Positions 37,192 through 45,915 of a DNA stretch of 64,000 nucleotides are shown one piece after another. The position numbers were made by a program, and so were the translations under genes. The notes under the pieces are model-generated. The model did no database searches. It was not told the DNA's origin and was given only the letters and a program-made list of their open reading frames with translations. The stretch covers positions 53,364 to 117,363 of the forward strand of contig NZ_VTOM01000021.1 of the NCBI RefSeq assembly GCF_009765365.1. The letters are read 5' to 3'. Source of the stretch: Antarcticirhabdus aurantiaca. GTDB taxonomy: Bacteria; Pseudomonadota; Alphaproteobacteria; Rhizobiales; Rhizobiaceae. How positions within the stretch are numbered: position 1 is the stretch's first letter; every line of letters begins with the position of its first letter.

Positions 37192-38178
37192 TTACTTCGG
37201 CTCGCTCATGTCGACCGCCACCTCGAAGGCGCCGCTCTTGATGGCCTCGCGCTTGGCCTCCATCTCGGCGATCGCCTCGGCCGGCACCATGGAGGCCGTG
37301 AAGGCGATGTCGTTGCCGCCTTCCTTCATCAGCGAGTAGGGCGTGTAGTTCTTGCCGGTCGGGTTGCCCGCCGTCTTGTCGGCCAGAGCCGCGGCGAGGA
37401 TCGGGTCGAAATTCCACACGGCGTTGGCGAAGACGGTGTCGGGATAGCGCGAGGTGTAGTCGGTGAGCGAGCCCACCGCCTTGATGCCGCGCTCCTTGGC
37501 CGCGTCCGCCGTGCCGATGCGCTCGCCGAACAGGATGTCGGCGCCCGCGTCTATCTGGGCGAGGCCGGCTTCGCGCGCCTTGGGCGGATCGAAGAAGGTG
37601 CCGATGAAGCCGATGAGGTGCTTGGCGTCCGGCCGCGTTTCCGCCACGCCGGCGCGGAAGGCATTGATCAGCATGTTGATCTCGGGGATCGGGATGGCGC
37701 CGACCGCGCCGACCGTTCCCGTCTGCGTCATGCGGCCCGACAGCATGCCGGCGAGATAGGCCGCTTCGTGGTTCCAGGTGCCGAAGGTGCCGAAATTGTC
37801 GCCGGTCGGCTCGCCCGACGAGCCCATCAGGAAGGCGACGTCGGGATATTCGGCCGCCACCTGCCGCGCCTCGTTCTCCACCGCATAGGCCTCGCCGACG
37901 ACGAGAACCGCGCCGCCTTCGGCATATTCGCGCATGACGCGGGGATAATCGTTGGCGCTGACGCCTTCGGAGAAGACGTATTCGATCGTGCCCTTCTCGG
38001 CGGCGGCCTGGAGGGCGGCGTGGAGGCGCGAGTTCCAGGCGTTCTCGACGGGCGAGGCGTGGACGCCCGCGACCTTCGGCTTGACCCCTTGCGCGAAGGA
38101 AGGCCGGCCGAGCGCGAGCGCCCCGAGGGCGAGAGCCGAGCCGGCGAGGACGTGGCGGCGGGTGAGGTGGACGGACAT
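37192..38178 (-). CDS. BMP family ABC transporter substrate-binding protein
   Basis: A 328-residue BMP/Med-like binding protein. The N-terminus LTRRHVLAGSALALGALALG resembles a Tat signal with cleavage near SFA-QG. Mature motifs are ENAWNSRLHAALQ, VVGEAYAVENEARQVAAEYPDVAFLMGS and AGADILFGERIGT. BMP proteins bind nucleosides or purine/pyrimidine bases. The first gene of the operon is a cytosine-deaminase-like amidohydrolase, which supports base import. About 120 nt separates it from that gene. Confidence 0.9.
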   Translation of the reverse strand: MSVHLTRRHVLAGSALALGALALGRPSFAQGVKPKVAGVHASPVENAWNSRLHAALQAAAEKGTIEYVFSEGVSANDYPRVMREYAEGGAVLVVGEAYAVENEARQVAAEYPDVAFLMGSSGEPTGDNFGTFGTWNHEAAYLAGMLSGRMTQTGTVGAVGAIPIPEINMLINAFRAGVAETRPDAKHLIGFIGTFFDPPKAREAGLAQIDAGADILFGERIGTADAAKERGIKAVGSLTDYTSRYPDTVFANAVWNFDPILAAALADKTAGNPTGKNYTPYSLMKEGGNDIAFTASMVPAEAIAEMEAKREAIKSGAFEVAVDMSEPK

Positions 38179-38300
38179 GGGCGATCCTCGAAAACAAGCC
38201 GGCGGGCGGGAATGACCGCGCAGACATGACGCAATGCCCATTTCGCTGTCAATCAGCCTTGCTGCCCGTTCACCGCTCAATTCGCTCGGTGGCCTTCGGC

Positions 38301-39602
38301 TCATCCTGCGGCGCGCGGCGCGTAGGACGCCTCGTCCACCGCGCCCGGCCGGCCGGGCAGGTCGAGCCGGAACTGCTTCGGCTCGGCGCGGGAGACGACC
38401 TTGCCGTTCTTCACCACGAGGAGCCGGTGCGCCTTCAGCCGCAGCGCCTCGATCGGGTCGGCCGCCTGGAGGAGCACGAAGTCGGCCCGGGCGCCCACGT
38501 CCAGCCCGTAGCCGTCGAGGCGCATGGTCTTCGCGCCGTTCACCGTCACCGCGTCGAAGAGCCAGCGCAGCCCCTCGCGCGAGGTCAGCGGCAGGGCGTG
38601 CGCGGCCATGTGCGCGACCTCCAGCATGTCGCCGGAGCCGAGCGGGTACCAGGGGTCCATGACGCAGTCGTGCCCGAAGGAGACGTTGACCCCCGCCGCG
38701 CGCAGCTCGGCGACGCGGGTGAGGCCGCGGCGCCGGGGATAGGTGTCGTGGCGCCCCTGGAGCGTGATGTTGATGAGCGGGTTCGGGATGACGTCGAGCT
38801 CGGCCTCGGCGATGAGGGGGATGAGCTTGGAGGCGTAGTAGTTGTCCATGGAATGCATGGAGGTGCAGTGCGAGGCGGCGACGCGGCCCTTCAGGCCGAA
38901 GCGTAGCGTCTGAGCCGCCAGCGTCTCGACGTGGCGCGAGAGCGGGTCGTCGGTCTCGTCGCAGTGGATGTCGACCGGCAGGCCGCGCTCGGCCGCGAGC
39001 CGGCAGAGCGCCTCGAGGCTCGCCGCGCCCTCCGCCATGGTCCGCTCGAAGTGCGGGATGCCGCCGACGATGTCGAGGCCCATGTCGAGCGAGCGGGCGA
39101 GGAGCTCCACCGCGCCGGCGGAGCGGAAGTAGCCGTCCTGCGGAAAGGCGACGAGCTGGAGGTCGATGTAGGGCTTCACCTTCTCGCGCACCTCGATCAT
39201 CGCCTCGGCCGTGCGGAGCGTCGGGTCGGATACGTCGACGTGCGAGCGGATGAAGAGGAGGCCGCGCGCCACCGCGAGGTCGCAGTAGCGAAGCGCGCGC
39301 TCCACCATCGCCTCGACGGTGAGGATGGGCTTCAGCTCGCCCCACAGCGCGATACCCTCCAGCAGCGTGCCGGACTGGTTCATCCGGGGGAGGCCCAGCG
39401 AGAGCGTCGCGTCCATGTGGAAATGCGGGTCGACGAAGGGCGGCGAGACGAGGCGCCCGCCGGCATCGATCACCTCGCCGACCTGTCCCGCCTGCGCCGC
39501 GATGCCGGCGCCGATCCCGACGATCCGCCCGTTCTCCACGGCGACGTCGATGCCGGTGCGCCCGTCCGGAAGGGCGGCGTTGGACAGGATCAGGTCGGGC
39601 AT
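38301..39602 (-). CDS. Cytosine deaminase-like metal-dependent amidohydrolase
   Basis: A 433-residue amidohydrolase. Metal and catalytic residues are in place: HFHMD (HxH motif) near residue 60, DIHCDETDD with His and the catalytic Glu near 214, SHCTSMHSMD near 246, and FGHDCVMDPW with the metal Asp near 313. The HCDE and GHDCV-D pattern is that of the CodA branch. Most likely it deaminates cytosine to uracil; isocytosine, creatinine-like or triazine substrates are possible alternatives. It heads an operon with a BMP-type base/nucleoside importer, fitting uptake followed by deamination. Divergent from the dmm-like operon. Confidence 0.82.
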   Translation of the reverse strand: MPDLILSNAALPDGRTGIDVAVENGRIVGIGAGIAAQAGQVGEVIDAGGRLVSPPFVDPHFHMDATLSLGLPRMNQSGTLLEGIALWGELKPILTVEAMVERALRYCDLAVARGLLFIRSHVDVSDPTLRTAEAMIEVREKVKPYIDLQLVAFPQDGYFRSAGAVELLARSLDMGLDIVGGIPHFERTMAEGAASLEALCRLAAERGLPVDIHCDETDDPLSRHVETLAAQTLRFGLKGRVAASHCTSMHSMDNYYASKLIPLIAEAELDVIPNPLINITLQGRHDTYPRRRGLTRVAELRAAGVNVSFGHDCVMDPWYPLGSGDMLEVAHMAAHALPLTSREGLRWLFDAVTVNGAKTMRLDGYGLDVGARADFVLLQAADPIEALRLKAHRLLVVKNGKVVSRAEPKQFRLDLPGRPGAVDEASYAPRAAG

Positions 39603-39709
39603 GGGTCGTCTCCTCGGGGCATCGGTGTGTCGCCCATGCCTTAGCTTCGGGCGGGGCGCCGCGAAAGGGAGGCTTGCCAGCCGAAATCCTGCGCCGCATC
39701 ATCGATCCC

Positions 39710-40279
39710 ATGCATGAGACCACCGCTTCCGTTTCCCGGCCGCGACAGCACCGCCGCTTCGTCGCTTCCGCGCGCACCAGCCTGCCGAACTGGCCCGAAG
39801 CGCCGCCGCCGCTCGACGAGGCAGGGCGCGGCTTCGTGCTGGTGGGCACGGGCCGCGGCGCGGGCGCCGTGCTGGACGGGTGGAGGGCACGGGCCGGGGA
39901 TCGCCCCGTCCTCGCCTTCCGCGACGAGGATGCGGGAAGCGCCGATCGCGCGGCAAGCTGGCTCGAACCGGCGCTTGGGCAGGCGCGGACCGGTTGGCGG
40001 CTGATGCTCGCGGGGGCCGCTGCCGACGTCCTGCGCCTGTCGGCCATCGCGCGGGGCGCGGGCCTGATCGAGGCGGAGATCCGCGCCTTCGCGGTTCGGG
40101 CGGGCACCTCGCCGCTCGTCTGCGTCCATTGCAGGACCGGCTTCGAGGCCGAGGGCGAGCCCGGCGACGAGGTCGACTGCCCCGGCTGCGGGCTGCGGCT
40201 CGTCGTCCACCAGCATCTGTCGCGCCGGCTCGGCCGGCTCGCCGCCTTCGTCGCCGACGCGGAAGGCGGCAGGCCGTGA
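39710..40279 (+). CDS. dmmA: Dimethylamine monooxygenase subunit DmmA-like protein
   Basis: A 189-residue protein in the DmmA-like family. The N-terminal part has a Rossmann-like feel (GFVLVGTGRGAGAVLDGW), and the C-terminal domain is a zinc ribbon, CVHC and CPGC about 20 residues apart, ending HQHLSRRLGRLAAF, which is characteristic. ATG 39710 is chosen. A TTG at 39674 is in frame but its GGGAGG lies only 1 nt away. The gene overlaps dmmB by GTGA. DmmA is a required subunit for oxidative demethylation of dimethylamine to methylamine and formaldehyde. Neighbours encoding the reductase and DUF3445 subunits support this. Confidence 0.75.
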   Translation: MHETTASVSRPRQHRRFVASARTSLPNWPEAPPPLDEAGRGFVLVGTGRGAGAVLDGWRARAGDRPVLAFRDEDAGSADRAASWLEPALGQARTGWRLMLAGAAADVLRLSAIARGAGLIEAEIRAFAVRAGTSPLVCVHCRTGFEAEGEPGDEVDCPGCGLRLVVHQHLSRRLGRLAAFVADAEGGRP

Positions 40280-41217
40280 TCGCCGGTCCCGGCCTGTCGC
40301 TCGTCGTCGACGCCGTCGTCGACGTCGCGCCGGGCATCCGCTCCCTTGTTCTGCGGCACCCCTCGGGCGGGGCGCTGCCCTCCTTCGTGCCGGGCAGCCA
40401 CCTGCCCGTCTTCTGCGGCGAGGGGCGCACCAACAGTTATTCGCTGACGGGGGAGGGCGGCGCGCCCGAGGCTTACGCGATCTCCGTTCACCACCGCCCC
40501 GACGGGCGCGGCGGCTCGGCCTTCATGCACGCGCTGCGGGTCGGCGATCGCCTCGCCTGCGGCCTGCCGCGCAGCGCCTTCGCGCCGGTCGTCTCCGCCC
40601 GGCATCACCTGATGATCGCCGGCGGCATCGGCATCACGCCGTTCCTGTCGCACCTGCGCGCCGCGAAGTGCTGGGGCCGCAGCGCGAGCCTTCTCTTCGC
40701 CGTGCGCGACGGGGCGCCCGTCCCGCACGAGGCCGAGCTGGACGCGCTCTGCGAGGACTGGCGCGTGCTGCGCGGCCGGGCCGCGATGGCGGCGGCGGCG
40801 GAGGCGGCGCTCGTCGACCAGCCGCTCGGCACGCACCTCTATGTCTGCGGCCCCGAAGCCATGATCGAGGACGTCCTGGAGCGCGCGGCGCGCGCCGGGT
40901 GGCCGGCGGAGCGCTGCCATGCCGAGCGCTTCGGCGCCGTTCTTCCCCCCGGCGCGCCCTTCGAGGCGCTGCTGCGCCGCTCCGGTCGGCGGATCGCCGT
41001 TTCGGCCGATGCGAGCCTCCTCGACGCGGTGGAGGCCGCCGGCATTCCCTGGCCCTCGCTCTGCCGCCAGGGCGTGTGCGGCGAATGCCGCATGGAGGGC
41101 GTCGAGGGCACGATCCTCCATCGCGACCACTATCTCTCGCCGGCCGAGCGCGAGGCCGGCACCTGCCTGATGCCCTGCGTCTCGCGCGGCGCGGACCTCC
41201 TCACCCTCGATCTTTGA
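40276..41217 (+). CDS. dmmB: PDR/VanB-type flavin and 2Fe-2S oxidoreductase (DmmB-like)
   Basis: A 313-residue reductase. The N-terminal flavin domain has RTNSYSLTGE (flavin-binding R-x2-S-x-S). The NAD domain has AGGIGITPFLSH and YVCGPEAMIEDVL. The C-terminal plant-type ferredoxin domain has Cys263, Cys268, Cys271 in CRQGVCGEC and the fourth Cys at 297 or 301. It moves electrons from NAD(P)H via flavin to the [2Fe-2S] cluster and on to the oxygenase partner. The GTG start overlaps the dmmA stop. It lies 12 nt before the DUF3445 gene. Confidence 0.85.
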   Translation: MIAGPGLSLVVDAVVDVAPGIRSLVLRHPSGGALPSFVPGSHLPVFCGEGRTNSYSLTGEGGAPEAYAISVHHRPDGRGGSAFMHALRVGDRLACGLPRSAFAPVVSARHHLMIAGGIGITPFLSHLRAAKCWGRSASLLFAVRDGAPVPHEAELDALCEDWRVLRGRAAMAAAAEAALVDQPLGTHLYVCGPEAMIEDVLERAARAGWPAERCHAERFGAVLPPGAPFEALLRRSGRRIAVSADASLLDAVEAAGIPWPSLCRQGVCGECRMEGVEGTILHRDHYLSPAEREAGTCLMPCVSRGADLLTLDL

Positions 41218-41229
41218 AGGCTTGGGCCC

Positions 41230-42210
41230 ATGACCCCCGACGAGGCGCGCCTCAGCCGCTTTCCCTGGCCCTTCACGGGCGACGCCTATCGCTACAGCGC
41301 CAATGTCGAGCCGGCGCCCAAGCTCCGCCGCACGCCGGTGGGCGCGTGGGGCGGCTCCGTCCTCGACGTCGACGCGGATTACGAGGCCGAACTCACGGAG
41401 CGCGCAGCCGTTCTCGCCCGCGATCCCTCCCGCCACGTCGAGCTGCCGCACATGCGCGCGGCGACCTGGGACGCGCTCGCCTGGGGCCTGCGCGAGCTCG
41501 CCGCGACCTATCCCGAGACGATGAGCCTCCGCGCGACGGGGCGCGACCTCGTCTGGACAAACGGTCGCCTCGGCCTGGTGCAAGCCTTCCGCCTCGGCGA
41601 CGAGGACAGCCTGCCGCTGCCGCCGCTGCGCTTCCTCGCCAGCCAGATCCAGGAGGACGTCGTTCTTCTCGACCAGCGCGAAGGCCAGCTCTTCGCCGAT
41701 GCCGGCTGCGTCACCTTCGCGTCGAACTGGTCGATGGCCTTCGATCTCGGCATGTCCTTCCGCGAGATCCACGGCCCCGTGCCGCACGACTTGGCGGACG
41801 GGGCCATTCCGCGCGCCGAGCAGTTCCTGATGCGGCTTCAGCCGGGCGAGGTCTTCCGCCGGATCAACTGGACCTCGACCGCCGGCCACCGGCTCGACAC
41901 CGCGCTCGACAGCTACCACGAATGGGGGCCGTCGCGCCGCGCCCTGGCGACAGACGATCTCGCCGAGGTCTTCCACATGCGCAACGAGGTGCAGCACCTC
42001 GTCCGCCTGCCGGAAAGCGGGGCGATCATGTTCCTGATCCGCACCTACCTCCTGCCGCTCGGCGAGATTTGCCGCGTGCCCGAATGGCGCCGACAGTTCG
42101 CCGCTGTGCTGCGGACGCTTCCCGAGGACATCCTCCAGTACAAGGGCCTGACGGCGCTGCGCCCGCGCATACTCGCCGTTCTCGAAGCGGAATCCGTCGA
42201 GGCGGCGTGA
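41230..42210 (+). CDS. Heme-dependent oxidative N-demethylase family protein (DUF3445)
   Basis: A 326-residue DUF3445 protein. Typical family landmarks are FPWPFTGDAYRYSANV, ASQIQEDVVLLDQ, FASNWSMAFDLGMSFREIHGPVP, RRINWTSTAGHRLDTAL and HMRNEVQHLVRLPESGAIMFLIRTY. Members bind heme and carry out oxidative N-demethylation; in DMA monooxygenase this is the catalytic large subunit, called DmmC or DmmD depending on the report, so I leave the symbol blank. The gene follows dmmB by 12 nt. The putative substrate is dimethylamine or another secondary amine. Confidence 0.82.
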   Translation: MTPDEARLSRFPWPFTGDAYRYSANVEPAPKLRRTPVGAWGGSVLDVDADYEAELTERAAVLARDPSRHVELPHMRAATWDALAWGLRELAATYPETMSLRATGRDLVWTNGRLGLVQAFRLGDEDSLPLPPLRFLASQIQEDVVLLDQREGQLFADAGCVTFASNWSMAFDLGMSFREIHGPVPHDLADGAIPRAEQFLMRLQPGEVFRRINWTSTAGHRLDTALDSYHEWGPSRRALATDDLAEVFHMRNEVQHLVRLPESGAIMFLIRTYLLPLGEICRVPEWRRQFAAVLRTLPEDILQYKGLTALRPRILAVLEAESVEAA

Positions 42211-42418
42211 AACGCAGCCGCCCATCGACGCGTTGACCGAGCCGCCACGCGCTCTTCAACCCGTGCATCAGCGCCGCGATGGTGCCGCCGAAACGCCATA
42301 GAGACGGCGCAAGACTGTGCGCGTGCGTCGCTTCGGCTCCGGCCGGGGCGCGACGCGTCGCCTCGGAACCGTCCGGCGCGGCGCCGATCCTCGAACCCAT
42401 CCGGACACGAGCCTTTCC

Positions 42419-42661
42419 ATGCAGAGCGCGCTTCACGGCCTGGCGACGGCCTTCTTCTCCTTCGTCTACGCCTTTCTGGGGCTCATGATCGGGGCGTGCT
42501 CCGGCTTCATTCTTCTGAAACTGGCGCAGGGGACTCTCGGCCTGTCCGACTCGGTGACGGCCGTGCTCCAGCTCGCCGTCGCCGCCTGGGCGATCCTTCT
42601 CGCGGTTCTAGCGGCCGCGGCCTACGTCAAGACGTCGAAGAACGAGCGCTTCGTCGCCTGA
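42419..42661 (+). CDS. Small two-helix membrane protein
   Basis: An 80-residue protein with two hydrophobic helices (FFSFVYAFLGLMIGACSGFILL and VLQLAVAAWAILLAVLAAAAYV) and a basic C-terminus. No family is recognised. The ATG is preceded by a weak GAGCC; 209 nt separate it from the DUF3445 gene, and I see nothing else in that stretch. It lies 52 nt before the L,D-transpeptidase gene. Confidence 0.55.
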   Translation: MQSALHGLATAFFSFVYAFLGLMIGACSGFILLKLAQGTLGLSDSVTAVLQLAVAAWAILLAVLAAAAYVKTSKNERFVA

Positions 42662-42712
42662 ACGCGGGTGCGCCGCCACCCGTCTTCCTGACCCTTCGGA
42701 GACTTCGATCCC

Positions 42713-43414
42713 ATGCCGCCGAAATCCGTTCTCAGGGCCGCCCTCATCGCCGCGCTGCCGCTCGTCGGCGCCTGCTCGACCCTGCAGTCGGAAAGCCGCG
42801 CGCTGGCGTTCAGCCTGTCGCCCTATCCGTCCGTCGATCCGCGGATCCTCGAATATTACGGGCAGCTCGACGACGGCACCTTCGTGATCCCCGCGATCGA
42901 TCCGAAGATCGTCGCGGAGCGCAACATCCGCCAGGAGGTCGACTTCCGGACCGACGAGCCGCCGGGCACGATCGTCGTCGACCCCTACGGCCATCACCTC
43001 TACCTCGTGATGGCGGGCGGCCGGGCGATGCGCTACGGCGTCGGCGTCGGCAAGGCGGGCTTCGCCTTTGCCGGCAAGGCGACGGTGGCGCGCAAGGCCG
43101 AATGGCCGCGCTGGACCCCGACGCAGAACATGCTGCGCCGCGAGCCCGAGCGCTTCCGCCCGCACGCCGCGGGCGTCGACGGCGGCCTCGGCAATCCGCT
43201 CGGCGCGCGCGCCCTCTATCTCTATCGCGGCGGCCGCGACACCTATTACCGCATCCACGGCACCAACGAGCCCTGGACCATCGGCAAGTCGGTCTCCTCT
43301 GGCTGCATCCGCATGTTCAACCAGGACGTCATCGACCTGGAAACCCGCGTGCCGACGGGAACGCGGGTGCTCGTTCTCGACGCGCCCTACGAGGGCGGGG
43401 CGGACGTGGTCTGA
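42713..43414 (+). CDS. L,D-transpeptidase (YkuD domain), lipoprotein
   Basis: A 233-residue protein. The signal peptide ends in a lipobox LVGAC with Cys20, so it is probably a lipoprotein of the periplasm. The YkuD domain covers residues about 80-225, with the catalytic motif HGTNEP (His182) and SSGCIRM (Cys198). It makes 3-3 peptidoglycan crosslinks or attaches proteins to peptidoglycan. Alphaproteobacteria of this order use many such enzymes during polar growth. It is followed by a Mop-domain gene. Confidence 0.92.
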   Translation: MPPKSVLRAALIAALPLVGACSTLQSESRALAFSLSPYPSVDPRILEYYGQLDDGTFVIPAIDPKIVAERNIRQEVDFRTDEPPGTIVVDPYGHHLYLVMAGGRAMRYGVGVGKAGFAFAGKATVARKAEWPRWTPTQNMLRREPERFRPHAAGVDGGLGNPLGARALYLYRGGRDTYYRIHGTNEPWTIGKSVSSGCIRMFNQDVIDLETRVPTGTRVLVLDAPYEGGADVV

Positions 43415-43469
43415 GGCGCTCTCCATCCCATCGTCCCGCCTCCAACCGGGATGCGCATCGGAGACAGGC

Positions 43470-43679
43470 ATGAAGATCAGCGCCCGCAACCAGCTCAAGG
43501 GCAAGGTCGTCGAGATCAACAAGGGCGCGACCACCGCCCATGTGCGCATCGAGGTCGCCGGCGGCGCGATCGTCACGGCCTCGATCACCAACGAGGCCGT
43601 GGATGCCCTCGGCCTGACGGTGGGCGGGGACGCCTATGCCGTGGTGAAGGCATCCGACGTGATGATCGCCGTCGACTGA
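43470..43679 (+). CDS. Single-domain molybdopterin/molybdate-binding (Mop/TOBE) protein
   Basis: A 69-residue protein of the Mop family: SARNQLKGKVVEINKGATTAHVRIEV, then IVTASITNEAVDALGL and AYAVVKASDVMIAVD. One TOBE-like Mop domain fills the whole protein; such molbindins oligomerise to store molybdate. GGAGA lies ahead of the ATG. No molybdate transporter or molybdoenzyme gene is adjacent, so its role here rests on the family only. Converges on the enolase superfamily gene (stops 4 nt apart). Confidence 0.88.
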   Translation: MKISARNQLKGKVVEINKGATTAHVRIEVAGGAIVTASITNEAVDALGLTVGGDAYAVVKASDVMIAVD

Positions 43680-43683
43680 CGGC

Positions 43684-44802
43684 TCACCGCAAGGCTTTGC
43701 CGAAGGCCTCCATGCTCGCCGCCTTCAGCGTCGTGCTGGCGCCGGGCTGCTGGGGCAGGCGGAAGATGCCGGCCTCCACGGCGGCCGGCTCCTCGAAGTG
43801 GTCCTTGATCCAGGGGATGTATTCCAGGATCGTCGAGGCGGGGTGCCAGTAGCTGAGGTGCACGTGCACCTGGCTCATCTCGCCGGCATGCGGCACCACC
43901 GGCAGGCGGTGGGCGAGGGCGAGGTCGGCGACCTGGATGTATTCGGTGATGCCGGCGAGCCGTGTCACGTCCGGCTGGACGTAGGACAGCGCTCCGGCAT
44001 CGATGAAGGTCCGGAAGGCGTCGAGCGTGTAGAGCTGCTCGCCGAGCGCGACGGGGATGCTGCTGGCGCGGGCGAGCGCCGCGTGGCTCGCGACGTCGTC
44101 GTACCACATGGGCTCCTCGAACCAGAAGATGTCGAGGTCGCGAGCCGCGTGGACGAAGCGCAGACAGGTCGGCAGATCCCAGCGGCCGTTGGCGTCGATG
44201 GCGATGCGGACCTCGGGCCCGACGGCGGCGCGCACCGCTTCCAGGCGGCGGATGTCGGCGAGCGGGTTCTCGTGGCCGACCTTGACCTTGATGCGGGTGA
44301 AGCCGTCCTTCTCCACCGCGCCGCGGACGAGGCCGAGCATGGTGTCGAGGTCGTAGGAGAGCCAGCCGATATCGGTGTTGTAGGCTTCGAGCCGCTCGGT
44401 GCGCCTGCCCCCGAGCAGCGCCCAGAGCGGCAGGCCGGCCGTCTTGGCGGCGAGGTCCCACAGCGCGACGTCGACGGCCGCGAGCGCGAGATGCGTGATG
44501 CCGGCGCGCCCGACCCATTGCAGGGCGGGGTGGCGGGCGAGCTTGGTCCAGAGTCGCGAGCGCTCGGTGGCATCCTCGCCGATGAGGAGCGGGGCGTAGG
44601 CGTCGGCGATGCAGGCGGTGATCAGCCGGTCCGAGGCGAGGTGGGCGTGGGTGCCGGTGAAGCCGTAGCCGACGAGGCCGTCCTGCGTGACGATGCGCGT
44701 TCCGACGACGCCCCAATGCGTCACCTGATGGGTCGAGTCGGCGATGGCGTTGCCGGTGACCGGCAGGTGGACGATGAAGGGCTCGACGGCGGCGATGCGC
44801 AT
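43684..44802 (-). CDS. Mandelate racemase/muconate lactonizing enzyme family protein (acid-sugar dehydratase-like)
   Basis: A 372-residue enolase superfamily enzyme. Lys172 and Lys174 (IKVKVG), Asp203 (AIDANG), Glu229 (WFEEP), Glu255 (ALGEQ) and the Asp278/His305 dyad (QPDVT, PHAGE) are all present, matching the mandelate racemase subgroup that abstracts a proton alpha to a carboxylate with bound magnesium. Many members dehydrate aldonic acids. The gene is at the end of a GntR-dctPQM-dehydrogenase operon, so it probably acts on the acid imported by the TRAP system. The exact substrate cannot be read. Confidence 0.85.
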   Translation of the reverse strand: MRIAAVEPFIVHLPVTGNAIADSTHQVTHWGVVGTRIVTQDGLVGYGFTGTHAHLASDRLITACIADAYAPLLIGEDATERSRLWTKLARHPALQWVGRAGITHLALAAVDVALWDLAAKTAGLPLWALLGGRRTERLEAYNTDIGWLSYDLDTMLGLVRGAVEKDGFTRIKVKVGHENPLADIRRLEAVRAAVGPEVRIAIDANGRWDLPTCLRFVHAARDLDIFWFEEPMWYDDVASHAALARASSIPVALGEQLYTLDAFRTFIDAGALSYVQPDVTRLAGITEYIQVADLALAHRLPVVPHAGEMSQVHVHLSYWHPASTILEYIPWIKDHFEEPAAVEAGIFRLPQQPGASTTLKAASMEAFGKALR

Positions 44803-44834
44803 GCGATGTTCGGCTTTCGGATGGGGTGAGCGGG

Positions 44835-45854
44835 TCAGGCGTCGAAGGCGAGCTGGACCTTCACCACCGCGCCGGGCGTCGTCTCGATGAGGTCGAAGGC
44901 GGCGGGCGCCTCGTGTGCGCTAAAGGTCTGGGTGATCATCGCGGAAGCGTCGAGCCGGCCGGCGTCCAGCCATTCCACGACCTGCGGGATCAGGCGGCGG
45001 TTGAGGCGCGAGCCGACGAGCGTCAGCTCCTTGCCGACGATGCGCTGCTGGACGAGGGGGGAGGGCTCCGGCGAGAAGCCGAGGAGGCCGATGCGGCCGG
45101 CAGGGGCGACGACGTCCAGCGCCTCGGCGAGAAGGGCGGGGACGCCGGCGCCGTCGATGACGACGGTCGGGCCGAGGCCGTCCGTCTCGCCGGCGACAGC
45201 CGCCGCGACGCTCTCCTTCGCCGAATGGATGACGCGGGTGGCGCCGAGCGCTTGCGCGCGGGCGAGGCGCTTCTCGTCGATGTCGGCGACGATGACGCGC
45301 GCGCCGTGGAGCCGCGCCACCTGGAGCACGGTCAGCCCGACCGTGCCGGCGCCGTAGACGAGGACGCTGTCGTCCGCGCCGCAGCCGGTGCGCTCCAACA
45401 CGTTGGCGGCCACCGCGAAGGGCTCGGCCATGGCGGCGACCGACAGGGGCATGGCGGCCGGCAGCTTCACGGCGTTGGCGGCCGGCAGCAAGAGTGCCGA
45501 GCGGAAGCCGCCGTCGCGATGGACGCCGAAGACCTGGAGGTTTGCGCAGACGTTCGGCCGTCCGATCCGGCAGGGATGGCAGCGGCCGCAGGAGACGACG
45601 GGGTCGGCGACGACCTTGTCGCCGACCGCGAGGGCGGAGACGCCGGCGCCGAGCGCTTCGACCGTGCCGGCGAATTCATGGCCGATGATGCGGGGATAGA
45701 CCGCGAAGGGGTTCGAGCCGTGGAGGATGTGGAGGTCCGAGCCGCAGATGCCGGCGCGGGCGACCCGCATCCGGATCTCGCCCGGTCCGGGCTCCGCCGG
45801 CGGCGCGTCGCGGAGGACGAGGCGGTGCGGGGTTTCGACGGCGACGGCCACCAT
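44835..45854 (-). CDS. Zinc-dependent medium-chain dehydrogenase (L-idonate/polyol type)
   Basis: A 339-residue Zn dehydrogenase. Catalytic zinc ligands lie in [11 protein letters not shown] and IIGHEFAG; the structural zinc site has [15 protein letters not shown]. The cofactor fold [15 protein letters not shown] and the acidic DIDEKRL favour NAD. It resembles L-idonate 5-dehydrogenase and galactitol dehydrogenase families. The ATG 45854 has AAAGGA 8 nt upstream. Placed between the TRAP genes and the enolase superfamily gene, it may oxidise a sugar-acid hydroxyl. Confidence 0.87.
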   Translation of the reverse strand: MVAVAVETPHRLVLRDAPPAEPGPGEIRMRVARAGICGSDLHILHGSNPFAVYPRIIGHEFAGTVEALGAGVSALAVGDKVVADPVVSCGRCHPCRIGRPNVCANLQVFGVHRDGGFRSALLLPAANAVKLPAAMPLSVAAMAEPFAVAANVLERTGCGADDSVLVYGAGTVGLTVLQVARLHGARVIVADIDEKRLARAQALGATRVIHSAKESVAAAVAGETDGLGPTVVIDGAGVPALLAEALDVVAPAGRIGLLGFSPEPSPLVQQRIVGKELTLVGSRLNRRLIPQVVEWLDAGRLDASAMITQTFSAHEAPAAFDLIETTPGAVVKVQLAFDA

Positions 45855-45915
45855 GGTCCGGTCCTTTCGCGGGTCAGGGCGCGGGGCGGCGCGATGCGCC
45901 GCCCCGGAAAGCATG

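Noticed and set aside
39674..39709. TTG start for the DmmA-like gene
   Set aside because: The GGGAGG is only 1 nt from the TTG, too close for normal initiation; ATG 39710 was preferred, though not with certainty.
37192..42225. A long - strand frame that continues upstream of the BMP binding protein through the codA-like and dmm genes
   Set aside because: Only the last 328 residues are a real protein; the rest is antisense or out of frame to clear genes.
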